A stretch of DNA of 64,000 nt from Vandiemenella viatica (Eukaryota > Arthropoda > Insecta > Orthoptera > Morabidae): positions 45,672,610-45,736,609 of the forward strand of contig CM061920.1 of the NCBI GenBank assembly GCA_031002005.1, read 5' to 3'. Under the pieces are notes generated by a model. The model searched no databases, had not been told where the DNA came from, and saw only the letters and a list, made by a program, of their open reading frames with translations. Shown here in pieces: positions 11,925-23,554 of the stretch. The translations under genes and the position numbers were made by a program. Numbering within the stretch: the stretch's first letter is position 1; each line of letters begins with the position of its first letter.

Positions 11925-12252
11925 AAGGTGGTCAGAAATTCATTCATCGGCGGATAAGGGCAATGTTCAGGACGTTGCACTAACGAAATAAATACAAAAA
12001 AAATCTATTAAAAGTCGTACCGTTTTTGAGTTATTCGCAGCTAAAGTTGGCTGATAAGAGCGCTGCGCGGGTGAATTCAAACAGCCTTACAGCGTACTCG
12101 AGGCATGCGACCGCCACAGAAAACGAAAAGAAAAATTCTCTTCGGAAGGGGGGATCGAACCCGCAACCTTTAGATTGAGAGTTTGCCGTCTTACCGACTA
12201 CGCTGCCAAGGCACTAGAATTTCCTTCTTTTTAGAAGACACTAGGGCGGACT
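11925..12252 (+). repeat. Left long terminal inverted repeat
   Basis: It pairs with 14146-14489. Shared words include gaattcgcccacgcagcgct (read on the right arm) against the inverse of agcgctgcgcgggtgaattc on the left. The arm includes about 80 bp that look like a tRNA gene on the minus strand. Confidence 0.85.
12140..12213 (-). other. tRNA-like sequence in left TIR
   Basis: On the minus strand it reads ccttggcagcgtagtcggta (A-box/D-arm-like), then the B-box/T-loop ggttcgatccc (complement of 12151-12161). The spacing suits a tRNA. The T stem (gcggg/ccccc) has a mismatch and the anticodon stem is poor, so a functional tRNA is unlikely. Pol III promoter activity is possible. Confidence 0.55.
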
Positions 12253-12925
12253 GTTTGTTCATAATCGGAATTGATCGGTAATCCGCGACATTTTTCGGGA
12301 AGTCTGTGGTGGTGCTAGAGGATTCTTTTTTATGGGAATTGTTTTTTAATTAGTTGATCTGCTTGCTAGATTAATCTTTAATTTTTGTACAAAAATCGTT
12401 TAGTTACTGCCACAAAAAAAAAAAAAAAAATCTGCGAACTTAATTTATTTGTTGCAAAGAAGCTTCTTTTATTCCATGTAATCTTATTTCACTAGATTTC
12501 GATCACAACATTTTTATTGATTAACGTGAATATCCTTACTACTATTTTACAACAATAAAACAAAAAAACAATAAACTTTTGGAAAAAAGAACATTAAACC
12601 CATTCTATCGTTTGTAACGTAACTTTCTCTGCTGCAAAAATTCTGTTCTTATTCAAACAAGTTGTACATTTTGGTAACGTGTATCAACTCTCGAACGCGC
12701 GGCAAGACGCAAAAGGTACACAAGCTGTTACTCATTGAAAGCCATTTTGTCAGTGATACAAAACCAAATTACTGTACAGTAATTTCATTCCAACTTGACG
12801 TTATCAGTCGCAACATTGAAAGCCAACAGGGATTTACTTACAATAAACGTCAACCCGCAACAGTAACCGTAGTAAAAATGTATCCCAATAAACAACAATA
12901 ACAAAAAAATACGGGTCCTTACTTT

Positions 12926-14027
12926 TTACAGCAACTGCTCAAAATGTCCTCCCTCAACTGCAATACCGGCACGACAACGCTGAGTTACTGAATTTGCGAG
13001 TCTTCCAAAATTGTAACTTTCTCTAATTTCATCAAAAGCTAGAATTATCCTAGCCAAAAGTTCTTCCTCTGTTTCTACTTCAGTCCATAATTAATGGCCT
13101 TGACAGCTCCCCAAAGATAAAAATCCAATGGGTTGTTGTCTGGTGACCGAGCTGGCCAGTGAATTGGGCCTCTTCGACCCATCCACCTGTTAGGATACAA
13201 TGCACCTAAGTGTTGACGTACCGGTACTGCAAAATGCGGCGGCGCGCCGTCATGTTGAAACCACATGTCATTACGAATTGCCAAAGAAACGTCTTCTAAG
13301 TACAACAGAAGGACGTTTTCATAAAATGCTAAATAAGAAGCATCATTTAAACGTTGCGGAAATAGAACAGGGCCTAGTATAAACTCGCCCAAAATACCCG
13401 CCCAAATGTTAACACTAAATTTGTGTGGGTATGACTTGACAAAAATTGCATGCCGATTTTCGACATCCCAGATATGGCTGTTTCGGCTATTAAAACACTT
13501 CCACCTGGTATAGCACGCCTCATTCATCCACAGCACCTTCCTTTCAAAGTTTGGATAATCGTTACATTGCTGCAGGAACCACTGTGAAAACTGAACTCGA
13601 AGTGAAAAATCGTCTTCCTTCAAATCTTGAACCTTTTGAAAGTGAAAGGGATGTAACCCTTTGTCGTGAAGGACATCCAAAACAGTGGCATGTGAGGCCT
13701 GATAGTTAAAAAACAACAAAAATGACCCTATTGAAAGGCTGCATTTAAACGGAGAATTTGAGGGATCACTTAGACTGGACGTATCTGCAATGTGTTGGCA
13801 ATGACCCTAGAGTTTGTCCCCAGATTATCAGCAATCATTTCCAGGACATTGTCTTCAAATCCTACACTCCGCCTGAACCGATTTCGTCCGGCGTCGGGCA
13901 TGTGGACAACAATACTACCCGTCTCCCTCAACCTTCTGTCAACCAACACACGGTTAGGAAATCGAGTCGTGTAAATCTTAACTGCTTCGGCCCTGTTTTG
14001 TCCAGCAGCGCCATACGCCAAATACAT
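12926..14027 (-). pseudogene. mariner-like transposase (DUF4817 HTH + DDE), three frames
   Basis: The minus-strand start at 14027 opens MYLAYGAAGQNRAEAVKIYT followed by TTRFPNRVLVDRRLRETGS, the DUF4817 helix-turn-helix typical of this transposase group. The frame stops at 13770 and the rest resumes in another frame at 13719. That part holds VLWMNEACYTRWKCFNSRNS (first catalytic position; the usual DE is NE here), MWFQHDGAPPHFAVPVRQHL (second Asp) and WPARSPDNNPLDFYLWGAVK (third Asp). A second frame change after 13075 leads into ETEEELLARIILAFDEIRES and the natural end at 12926 (GGHFEQLL). Two frame breaks and the NE substitution mean it is inactive. Mobilisation would need a relative elsewhere. 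Confidence 0.8.
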
Positions 14028-14145
14028 ATCGGCTTACTCTTCAAACGAAAGTTGATGACGTTGCATGATGACAGTGTCTTTATCAGTAAGTTCCGTTCGA
14101 CTGCGAGACTTCTTCTGGCATGGTCCTTTAGCCCCACCACCGACT

Positions 14146-14489
14146 TCCCGCCCTAGTGGCTTTTAAAAACAAGGAAATTCTAGTGTCTTGGCAGCGTAGT
14201 CGGTGAGACGGCAAACTCTCAATCTGAAGATTGCGGGTTCGATCCCCCCTTCCGAAGAGAATTTTTCTTTTCGTTTTCTGTGGTGGTCGCATGCCTCGAG
14301 TATGCTTGGCAACACCGCCGGTGGAAGGCTGTTTGAATTCGCCCACGCAGCGCTCTTATTGGCCAAATTTAGCTGCGAATAACTCAAAAACGGTACGACT
14401 TTTACTAGATTTTTTTTGTATTTATTTCGTTAGTGCAACGTCCCGAACCCTGCCCTTACCCGCCGATGAGTGAATTTCTGACCACCCTC
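14146..14489 (-). repeat. Right long terminal inverted repeat
   Basis: Inverse partner of 11925-12252 with roughly 90 percent agreement by eye, ending in gaatttctgaccaccctc before the TA target duplication. Confidence 0.85.
14186..14258 (+). other. tRNA-like sequence in right TIR
   Basis: It reads cttggcagcgtagtcggtga (A-box region, about 14188), then ggttcgatccc at 14236-14246 (B-box). Being in the inverted repeat, it is the mirror of the left copy with a few substitutions. This tRNA-like module also generates spurious reading frames of the GDRTRNLQI type on the minus strand. Confidence 0.55.
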
Positions 14490-14499
14490 TATATCTTGA

Positions 14500-15990
14500 T
14501 TAAACTTCTACAGAAGTTAAATGTTGTTTCACAGTTGACATGGTTAGGTTGAAATGCGGCCTAGACGTGAAAAAGATTTGGAATAAGCCAAATCGACGAT
14601 GTATTCTTATCTAACTTGACGAAACACAATGAAAGAGAAGAGTAAAATATTGTTATATCTTGCTTTGTTCTTGAGAATCTCTACATTGAGGTGGTTAGTT
14701 TGAAATGCAACCTGGACTAGAAAAAATTCGACGGAGGCACAAGGCACTACACGCTGGACATGTATGCAGGTATTTTTTTTTCTTTCTAGCGGTTGTGGTC
14801 AAGTTGAAACGTAGTTTGAAGCAGAAAAGAATCGTCGTGAAAAAGAAAAGAAAACTATACCTATAAATAATTTTTGACATTCGATATCTCGAAAACTAAG
14901 TGAGATACGTAATTTGTTTTTACAATCTGTCTCATTCAGTTATATAAGAATTCATGAAGATTTAGAAACTGCTATACTGAACAGGCAATACATTATAATA
15001 TGAATAAAGGCTAGATTATGTCAGAAACTCAAGTGTATAGCGCAGAATGTATTGCCAAAAAACGTTCAGTTGTTATAATAGGTTACTTTCCAACAGTATG
15101 TTTATGTTAAAAACCAGTGCATTACTAAACAACGCGATAAAATTTAAAATGAATAAAAGCTAAATTTCGTCAAAAACGTGCGTATAGCGCATAATTGCAG
15201 CCTAATACCAAAAAATGTTCAGTTGTCCTAAGCCGTTATTATTCTCAACACTAAAGATTTAATACAAACTTCTATTGATAAAAAAACATCAGCGTACTTA
15301 TTAATTACTGCGAACGGAAGGAATCTATCAGCTCCAAACACCTGATGGCATTATATTCCTAACACTAAAGGTTGAATACAAACTTCAAATGATAAAAAAA
15401 CCATCAGCGTACGAATTAATTACCTGTATGAACGTAATTTATCCAAATAATTATTGTCATAAATAATTGCTTTTATTATTAACAGAACACTAACTGTAAG
15501 ATTGATATCAGAGGCAAATACTAAAGCTCATGGTCAAAGACTTTGCCAGAAATCGTGTGCAAAGAAAATCTCTACTGATTACTCGTTAATAATTCCTCGC
15601 ATTCAATATGGCAATCGATGCATTTAAAAAATAAACACCCAGTATTAAAGGAAATAATATTTTAAATATTGTTCAGTGTGGAGTATGAAAAAATGGTTAT
15701 TATTGTAAATTACTCATTAAAGGCTATGTTCAGAGATATTGTATTGTAGTTGTGTGCTTATTGCGAAGTATGCAGCATCTGGTGATTCCTCCTGAGGTTT
15801 TCCTCACCATACGTTCAGAATTTCATTTAATGCTTCTACATTATTTAAGATTGAAACATAAGACATGCCAGACAAGTGAATTAAGATTCTAAACTTTAAA
15901 ATAGTGAAAACCCCATCGAAATCTGCTCCATACTTTCCGAGTTTTTATACAACAAATATCTGGTTTTTCATTTTATAGATACAGATTTTA
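14500..15990 (+). repeat. Dispersed repeat family G, copy 2
   Basis: The first half matches 11130-11900. The second half (15640-15990) matches 8700-9006 and the terminal tttttata...tatagat.tagattt of copy 1. It includes the same internal ~170-bp duplication (near 15003 and 15148). It has no coding capacity, and the AT-rich composition and drift indicate age. Confidence 0.55.
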
Positions 15991-16044
15991 AAAGAGAACT
16001 TAATTTGCTCATTGAATATTGATTTTATTTTGAGGATTTATCGG

Positions 16045-16290
16045 TTCCTTCAATTAATTCTGCTTTAAAACATAAATTTTCGTATTATAGTAGTAATTGA
16101 TTCTTTTATTCATAATGATCAGTGTTAATGTTGGTTTCTCGATCTGTGGAAACAGTTGAACGCCTATTGACCAGTTTACTATATTTCGTTCATTTTGATC
16201 CCTTAATTCTGCGCTAAAATATAAGTTTCAGTGTTAAAGTAGTAATTGATTCTTTCTTCATAATTGGTTTCTCAGTCTGCAAACAGCATT
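16045..16290 (+). repeat. ~150-bp imperfect tandem duplication
   Basis: The block ttaattctgctttaaaacat...agtagtaattgattctttta near 16053 returns near 16204 as ttaattctgcgctaaaatat...agtagtaattgattctttct. There is no coding content. Confidence 0.5.
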
Positions 16291-17152
16291 GAATGACTAC
16301 CGGCAAATTACAACTCCGCTTGTCTGCCACTCCACTATCCGAATAAAACATTTATAAATTTCAAAAATTTACTTCGGGCAATGCCGTGTGGTTCTGCTAA
16401 ATCGTCCAAGCTTACTTTAGATCTTTTGATACAATATCAGTACAGAGTGATGCATGATGTCACTAAAATGGCGCTCATGAAAGGAGCTTAAATAACTAAT
16501 AACGTTTCAGTTCTCATTCTGGGCCAGGCTGCATTTTAAAATTACTGCTAGAAAATCAAAGCTTCTATCATTCACGCATTAATACATTTACTATGTTGTA
16601 TGTTAGTGATGTCATGAATGGCGAAATAAAGTTGACTCATTAATTCTGATCGCAATACTAAATAAACCCGAATAATAACGCTGGCAATGTGCCACTCGTA
16701 AAAACGCAGTAAATTAAATACTGAATACGTCTGAAACTACGTTCAGCTGCATGAACTATGTCATCATTATCATTGACAATTATTGAAGTAACATAATTAA
16801 ATTTTTTTACTAACATGCTTGTAACTTACAGTGTACAACGGAAAGTCCACAATTCTCTACAACTCTAAGACAATTTTCGTTAATATTGCTGGTCAAGTTT
16901 ACATCGCGATAAAGTGACTGTTACTGCTCGTGATTTAGTAAGGTGTATAATTAAATTAATTGTGATAGTAATTTATGCTACACTAATTAGGAATCTTCAT
17001 AATGAAAATTCTTCTACTACTCAAATGGTAGTTCCAGTGCATTTAATGTGTTGAGGTGTTTTCGTGTCGTTTGACTTTGTAGCAACAATATTAGCAGAAA
17101 TAGTGATTTGGTTGAAATGCTGCCAGTACCAGAATGTTTTTTTTACAGCAAT
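16291..17152. other. AT-rich spacer, no gene seen
   Basis: No motif, exon signature or repeat boundary identified on either strand. Confidence 0.3.
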
Positions 17153-17478
17153 AGGGGCCTCCATAAATTACGTGAGGTGAAATGGGGGGGGGGGGGGGTT
17201 CCGGCAATATCTCACCGAGGGGGGAGGGGGGAGGGGTCTGTGGAAATCTCACTTGAAGTTTTTGAATATTGTTGGATTGTAGAGCTAAAAAAGTGACACG
17301 AAAGTCGATTTTTGGGGGATATTTCATCGAAAAGTAGGGGTGAGACCTAAAAAAAAAAGGTCTCAAGAAATTGCGAGGACGATTTCTAGGGGGGTCTCAA
17401 GGACAAGATCTCACCAGAGGGGGAGGGGGGGTGGTGTCTGGAAAAAACACCTCACGTAATTTATGGATCCCCCCCCTA
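17153..17478. mobile_element. G-rich fold-back (MITE-like) element
   Basis: The left end aggggcctccataaattacg is the inverse of the right end cacgtaatttatggatcccc. Inside are several runs of G (8-15 bases) around 17184-17240 and 17330-17430 on the plus strand. The arms would let the 326-bp unit fold into one hairpin, and the G runs could form quadruplexes. It has no coding content. A class II MITE is likely; no target duplication was resolved. Confidence 0.6.
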
Positions 17479-18084
17479 AGGCAGAAGGAATTTAGTTGTT
17501 ATTAGTAATAAATGAATAAGCAGCTTTCAAAAGCTTCGTGTAAATGAGGTGTTTTGTGTTGTAAACGACTTCCAATGTTGCTTCATTAAGCAATAAGTTT
17601 CTTCATTAGGCCATTGAATAGATGGTTATTAGTGAAGGATTTCATAGATATTTGCAGAATATTGAACAGTAAGTAAAAAGCACTGTTTCATGAATCATAG
17701 TCTACTATTTGTAAAAAATTTTGAATAAAAAAGGGTTAGTTAAGTTTTAAATTTTGGCAAAAATAATTTGTAATATTACACAGACTGTATAGTAACAAAA
17801 AATAAGACAAACTGGAAATAAATTGAACCGAGATAGAATGAAATCTGTTACATTTTTATAAATACGACATTTCTGGTATGGCCATTTTGCACTTTTAGTG
17901 AACCGACTTTCATGCTGGTATACTCAGCATTTTACGTTGTTTTTTTTCCAATTTTGATTTTTCACGTTTATTACAAATGAAATTATGGTGTAATGTTTGA
18001 GATGTCATACTATTTTATGTATGCAACTGAAGACATCTCTTTGCGAACTTAACAACAGTACCTACCTTTTTTAAAAAAATTAAG
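17479..18084. other. AT-rich spacer, no gene seen
   Basis: No motif, exon or repeat signature recognised. Confidence 0.3.
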
Positions 18085-18921
18085 GTTAAGTACAGATTTA
18101 TATTTCATGTTTCCAAACTATTATTTGTCAAGTGCATCGATTTTATATCTTTTAAACTAAACACAAAGTTGCATATGTGAGAAGGTTTTTGCTTTTATTT
18201 CTGAAAATTAGTTGTTTGCGAATTGATATTAATGGCAATTTCTAAAAGAACTATGCGTTTTAGCGGGATAAAATCTATCCTGTGTCACTTCGCACACAGT
18301 TAACTAACTTCATGCCAAATTTCATTTAAGTATGTAGAGTTATTGAAGTATGATTGATGCCAGAAGTACATCCAAACATACATCCAAACTTTCTCATTTA
18401 TGTAGTTATAGATAAAACCTATTGTAGCTTCACAAGTGTGAATTTATAACTTTGTGCTATTTCTGTATGGTTTTCCCAACCGAGTCCCAAGGACAAAAAA
18501 GTTCCAATTGTACTTTGCATCTGCATTATGCAGTTGCCAATCTCCCAGTACACGAAACATGGGTTGGACTTGTTACAGACTCAGAAGAGAAAATATATTT
18601 GCTTAACTCATTTCCATTAATTGTTCTATACCTTAATTAGTGCAATTTCATGCCACATTAAGTTCATTGCAACAGTGTCTTCATAGATGGGATAGGGTAG
18701 TTTGAATGATCATTTGGGATAGTGTTATTTCTTTTTAGCTGTCCTTCTCACCAAATACTTGGCTTTGGTTTCTTTGATAATATTTTTTATAATGTTATTA
18801 AATTTAATCAAAAAATCTGTTATACACAGTCTAATAAAAGTGATATTCTTAGTGAGGTATTAGAAATCACGTACAGCATCGTAATTTTCCTCAAATTCAT
18901 TCAGTATAAAATTTCAGCATT

Positions 18922-18971
<50 letters not shown>

Positions 18972-19635
18972 GTAGTGTTTTGCTATTCTACTATTAATCT
19001 TGAAGAGAAAGAGCTGTGCTTTTTCTTCATCAAACGTGTTTATTACTTTTGTGAGGTTCTAATAGAAAATAAAGCCAAGCAAATGCTCATGATGGACTGG
19101 ATATGAAGACAACTTGTATAAAGAGGGGAAGATCCATAGAGGCACTCATCTATTAAGTTTAAGTACAGATTTATATTTCATGTTTCCAAACTATTATTTG
19201 TCAAGTGCATCGATTTTATATCTTTTAAACTAAACACAAAGTTGCATATGTGAGAAGGTTTTTGCTTTTATTTCTGAAAATTGGTATAAAATTTCAGCAT
19301 TGTTTTTTGTGTTTTGCAATTCTACTATTAATCTTGAAGAGAAAGAGCTGTGCTTTTTCTTCATCAAACGTGTTTATTACTTTTGTGAGGTTCTAATAGA
19401 AAATAAAGCCAAGCAAATGCTCATGATGGACTGGATATGAAGACAACTTGTATAAAGAGGGGAAGATCCATAGAGGCACTCATCTATTAAGTTTAAGTAC
19501 AGATTTATATTTCATGTTTCCAAACTATTATTTGTCAAGTGCATCGATTTTATATCTTTTAAACTAAACACAAAGTTGCATATGTGAGAAGGTTTTTGCT
19601 TTTATTTCTGAAAATTAGTATAAAATTTCAGCATT

Positions 19636-19682
<47 letters not shown>

Positions 19683-19860
19683 TAGTGTTTTGCAATTCTA
19701 CTATTAATCTTGAAGAGAAAGAGCTGTGCTTTTTCTTCATCAAACGTGTTTATTACTTTTGTGAGGTTCTAATAGAAAATAAAGCCAAGCAAATGCTCAT
19801 GATGGACTGGATATGAAGACAACTTGTATAAAGAGGGGAAGATCCATAGAGGCACTCATC
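18085..19860 (+). repeat. Three-copy tandem duplication with poly(T) tracts
   Basis: A unit containing aagtacagatttatatttca, tgcatatgtgagaaggtttt, cagcattg, then a T run, ctattaatcttgaagagaaa and aagaggggaagatccataga occurs complete at about 19158-19492 and 19493-19860. The first copy is split: its halves lie at 18085-18220 and 18900-19157 with about 680 bp between them. The T run is 48 (18923-18970), about 6, and 45 (19637-19681) bases long. The two later copies are nearly identical, so the duplication is recent or an assembly effect. No gene is seen; frames here only read the poly(T) as Phe. Confidence 0.85.
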
Positions 19861-20549
19861 TCAAACATGATAGTGAAGTACAGTCACAGCAGTTTTCTTG
19901 TGCTGAACATGATAGAGAGCCACACGGCCAACAGTGAGGGAAGAGAGAGGATTGTGACATGATTGACACTATATAAGTGCAGCTGCTTCTGAGAGCAGCA
20001 GTACATTTAATTCTTACCCTCGAGAGCCTTCATGAATATATGTTGAATGAAAGAGGAGTCAGTGACCCGTGATATGGTTTTTATGATTTCATTGTGAAAG
20101 GAAATATAAAATTTACTTATCACTTACCATAACTTTTCTAAATGATCAGTCTATTTTAGCTTTTCTTTTGATATTAATATCACCTTATAGCATTGCTCTA
20201 TTGTTGCTGAGGTTTTACTGATTTAAATTCGAACTGTTTCCTTAGAAGACAGGAGTTATTTCATTTTTCATGTGGGTCTGATACAGATATAAAAATCCTT
20301 GATTTATTTATTATTTGATTATGAATGAATTGGATGATTCTCATCGTGGGTGACTTGTAAGTATTTCAGTACAGTTCAGTACAGATACTGTTATTTCAAG
20401 CATCGTTTTTAGCCATGTCTTATTTAAATGCAACTTTAACTAATAGTGCTGTTATTGCATTAACTAATACTTAAAAGGGAGCATTTGTTATGTTTCGAAT
20501 GTAACCTGCTTAACTATGTGACATCAATGGTTCCTTATTTATGTAACAG
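19861..20549. other. Upstream intron or flank with LTR/promoter-like block
   Basis: Around 19965 the plus strand reads gattgacactatataagtgc followed by agctgcttctgagagcagca, a TATA-box-like context, and 19880-20060 is less AT-rich than its surroundings. This could be an LTR fragment. The last 40 bp supply the 3' splice site of the exon at 20550. Confidence 0.3.
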
Positions 20550-20646
20550 GTATCCCAGGATTGCAGATACTCTCCACGGACTACATTGCCCAATCAAAGG
20601 CACACCCGTAAAACGAGTAACACACAAATTGATCCTGTAGTCTCAG
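20550..20646 (+). CDS. PCM1: PCM1-like host gene, exon 'a'
   Basis: A 97-bp exon enters in phase 0 after ttatttatgtaacag and leaves after one base of a codon before gtgtgt. It encodes VSQDCRYSPRTTLPNQRHTR and ends SNTQIDPVVS. The stretch is polar and basic, as expected for the unstructured N-terminal part of a centriolar-satellite scaffold. Its donor phase (1) matches the acceptor phase of the exon at 32183, and the joined reading is stop-free. I did not find the initiating exon. Attribution to PCM1 is inherited from the exon at 59574; the exon call itself rests on splice sites and phase. Confidence 0.6.
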
Positions 20647-21627
20647 GTGTGTATCTGCATGTTACTATTTTTGTATTGATAATTTTATTTTCTTAACCTA
20701 TGTTTGAGCTGTTTTTCTATTTATTTATTTTTTTTGTTTAAATTATGAAAGTTGGCTTATGAAACTAAGTAAATAAAGTAATTACATATGCCAAGAAATA
20801 GGAATGTGAGTGGTTTCTGTTGATTCATCATGCTTTTCTCGTTCGTTTTCCCTTGTAGTTTTATTTGCTTTTTGGTTCATTGGAAGAGCTAAAATCAAGT
20901 AAATAATGAGCTGTGGATGAGTCATTACAAGACATTGACTTGGTTTTCTTCTGAAAATATAGTTTCGACCTTGTGCTGTTTCTGTTGAATTATTTCAAAC
21001 TGTGAGTTTGAGGGAGGGGTACTCTTTTGTCTTGTTTCATCCTTTTATTATCCATAGTAATATCGGTTATGCCTAAGACCAGGTTAATATATGAGTATAT
21101 CGGTTCTACAGAAGTGAGTGATTGATTTAAGTTTGCAGTGAATTGATGTTGAGCATTAAACTGTACCTGAAATTTACATAATTTTCTCAAATCAAAATAT
21201 TCTGTATTGTTCAAATTGTGATGGTGTCACATTTCTTGAGACATTGATATCAGATTTAATAGATACAGGTGCCAGGGGACAATTCTGGTTCCATTTGTTT
21301 CTCTTTGGGCATCTCCACATTAATGATAAAATGTAGTATTTTATGTTTTGACAAATTTAAAAAAGTTTAATATTGTTCCTTATCTTATTCCTTCAACGAA
21401 CTACATTCGAGAAGTAAGGTCTCGGAAGGTTACAAGGTCCAATTTTAACAGTGACTGTTTTAGTAGCTGCAACCCATACACACCAGCATTATTAATGACT
21501 CTCTCTGTGTTACTCAGTGTCACCAAGGCAAGTAACTCTTCTCAGAATAACCAATATTCTATTTTTTTCTTCTTTGGCTACTGTTATGCTATGACTTATT
21601 CTTAAAATATTGTTAATAATAACAATA
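20647..21627. other. Start of 11.5-kb host intron, no insertion recognised
   Basis: AT-rich intronic DNA after the gtgtgt donor. Short frames at 20990-21214 (minus) and 21348-21605 (plus) have no motif. Confidence 0.4.
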
Positions 21628-23554
21628 ATTTACTGTCAACAACGACATACTGTGACTGAAAATCGCACATCCATTCGCAAATCTGATCAGATATACCGTA
21701 TGCTCAAATCTTCACTAAAAGTCAGTTGTGTGGTACAGAGTCAAAAGCTTTCTGAAAATCCAAGAAAATAGCATCAACTTGTGATCCTGCATCAATAACT
21801 TTCATTACGTCATGCGAAAATAAAGCCAGTTGCGTTTCACATGATGGGGTCTTCTGAAATCCGTATTGGTTTTGCTGTAAGTAACTCGTTTTCATGTAGA
21901 AACCTCATAACGTTAGAGCCTATGACATGCTCCAGAATTCTACTGCAAACAGATGTTAGGGATATGGGTCGATAACTCCTAGGAGCTCTCCAATCTCTTT
22001 TCTTGAAAACGGGAATTACCTGCTCTATTTTCCAGTCAGAAGGCACTTTTATTTCTTCTAAAGATTTATGAAATATATCGCACAGAAATGGTTCTATTTC
22101 TTGCACGTATTCCGAAAATACTCTTACTGGTATACCATCGGGACCCGGCGCTTTCCCCCACTTCAGGAGCTTTAATTTCTTTATGATACCTACACTATCA
22201 ATATGTACTGGATCCATCTCAAATTCTACATGCGTTGTTTTCCATGTTTTTATCAGTGAAAGAATATTTAAGTTCGGTGTTAAATACAGTAGCCTTGTCG
22301 TGGCTGTCATCTACTTCCCGACCATCTTGTAGTAGAAACAGGCATATTGTTGTCACGACCACTTACTTTTTTTACATGCGACCAAAATTTCTTTGGATTT
22401 TCGATTAGGCTCTTGGAGAGTGAGATGCAAAGAAAGTCATTAAAGGCCTTGCACATCGCATTATTGACATGTCCTCTTGTAACAGCTAACTTTTCTAAAT
22501 CACTCCTATACATCATCCTTCTTGAGCGTGCATGTATCTTCCTTTGCTTTTTAAGTAACGTTTTAACTTCACGTGTATACCACGGGGTTCGTTCCCATCC
22601 CTAATTGTCCTTTTCGGTATATGTAAGTCCATACCTTCCCTGACTATATTCATGAATCAAAGTCACATCTCTTCAACCGAGCCTCTTCCTTCTATTAAGC
22701 TAATGTAATTATCCCTCAAATCAATCTTAAACTCTCCTTACGGGCCTTTTCGAACCTTTACAGCTTTATGATCACTTATTCCTGTGGTGGTAGAAATGTC
22801 CGTAAATAATTCAGGCCTATTTGTAACGAGAATATCTAAAATGTTTGCGTTATCATTGTGGAACCTGGTTGGTTCAGTGACGAGCTGCTCAAGATTAAGA
22901 TCTGAGAAAAGGTCAAGAATAATCACACATGATATTTTATCCCTGCCACCAGAAAGGTGGGCGTAATTAGTCCAGTCGATATTCGGAAAGTTGAAGTCAC
23001 CTCCTAGTATTATTCCATGATCCGGAAATTGACGAGCTATGTTACTTACGTTATTTCTTAAGGCCTCAGCAACACCTACATCTGCATCTGGTGAACAATA
23101 GAAAGGCCCTAGTACAAGTTTTGTCCTAGCTACTTTTAGTCTAATCCATAGGATTTCACAGACCATGTTGATATTTATTTCATTATACGACAGGTGTTTA
23201 CTAACAGCTATAAATACACCACCTCCATTTGAATGTAGCCCTACCTTACGGAAAAACATTCATGTTATTGTTCAAAATTTTCGCTGAACTTATATCCGGT
23301 TTTAACCAGCTTTCAGTACCTAATACAATATCTGATTCCGTACTACTAATAATGCTTTCAAGCTCAGGCTGCTTATTACAAACACTTCTAAAGTTAATAA
23401 CGAGTACTTTTAATGATAGAGATTGATTTATGCTACTCCTAACATACGGTGCCGAATTTAACTGGGCTGCCCGTAACTGAAATCCCAGTTTCGGGTCTTC
23501 CTCCCTCAGCCTAAAAAATCCCCCAATGCACTCCACATGGCCCATGCCACCCAT
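21628..23554 (-). pseudogene. LINE ORF2: AP-type endonuclease and partial reverse transcriptase
   Basis: Reading down the minus strand, the endonuclease blocks are LKVLVINFRSVCNKQPELES, GTESWLKPDI, GGGVFIAVSK, IILGGDFNFPNIDWTNY and GISDHKAV; the last two carry catalytic Asp/Asn and Asp-His. The linker shows NPKFWSHVKKV-like sequence at about 22390. The RT begins KWGKAPGPDGIPVRVFSEYV, then WRAPRSYRPISLTSVCSRIL, a frame change near 21840, and FLDFQKAFDSVPHN-like palm A before truncation. Several frame changes divide it (22307/22310, 22516/22738, 23246/23259). The enzyme would nick DNA and prime reverse transcription; this copy is dead. Confidence 0.8.

Larger units (their letters stand above)
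11925..14489 (-). mobile_element. mariner/Tc1-like transposon with ~330-bp TIRs
   Basis: The ends are inverted copies: caaggtggtcagaaattcat on the left, and on the minus strand from 14489 gagggtggtcagaaattcac. TA flanks both ends. The inverted repeats run about 328 bp on the left (11925-12252) and 344 bp on the right (14146-14489), far longer than the usual 20-30 bp mariner TIR. Each holds a tRNA-like sequence. The 1.9-kb interior carries a frameshifted minus-strand transposase with an N-terminal DUF4817-type helix-turn-helix and a DDE domain. The whole element is 2565 bp. Confidence 0.85.

Noticed and set aside
12140..14258. Functional tRNA genes
   Set aside because: T-stem mismatch and poor anticodon stem; position inside transposon TIRs explains them better.
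14128..14387. Frames giving GDRTRNLQI / GIEPAIFRLRVCRLTDYAAKT peptides
   Set aside because: They are translations of the tRNA-like module in the transposon TIR, a known source of false proteins.
18722..19816. Frames with long Phe runs
   Set aside because: They read poly(T) tracts.
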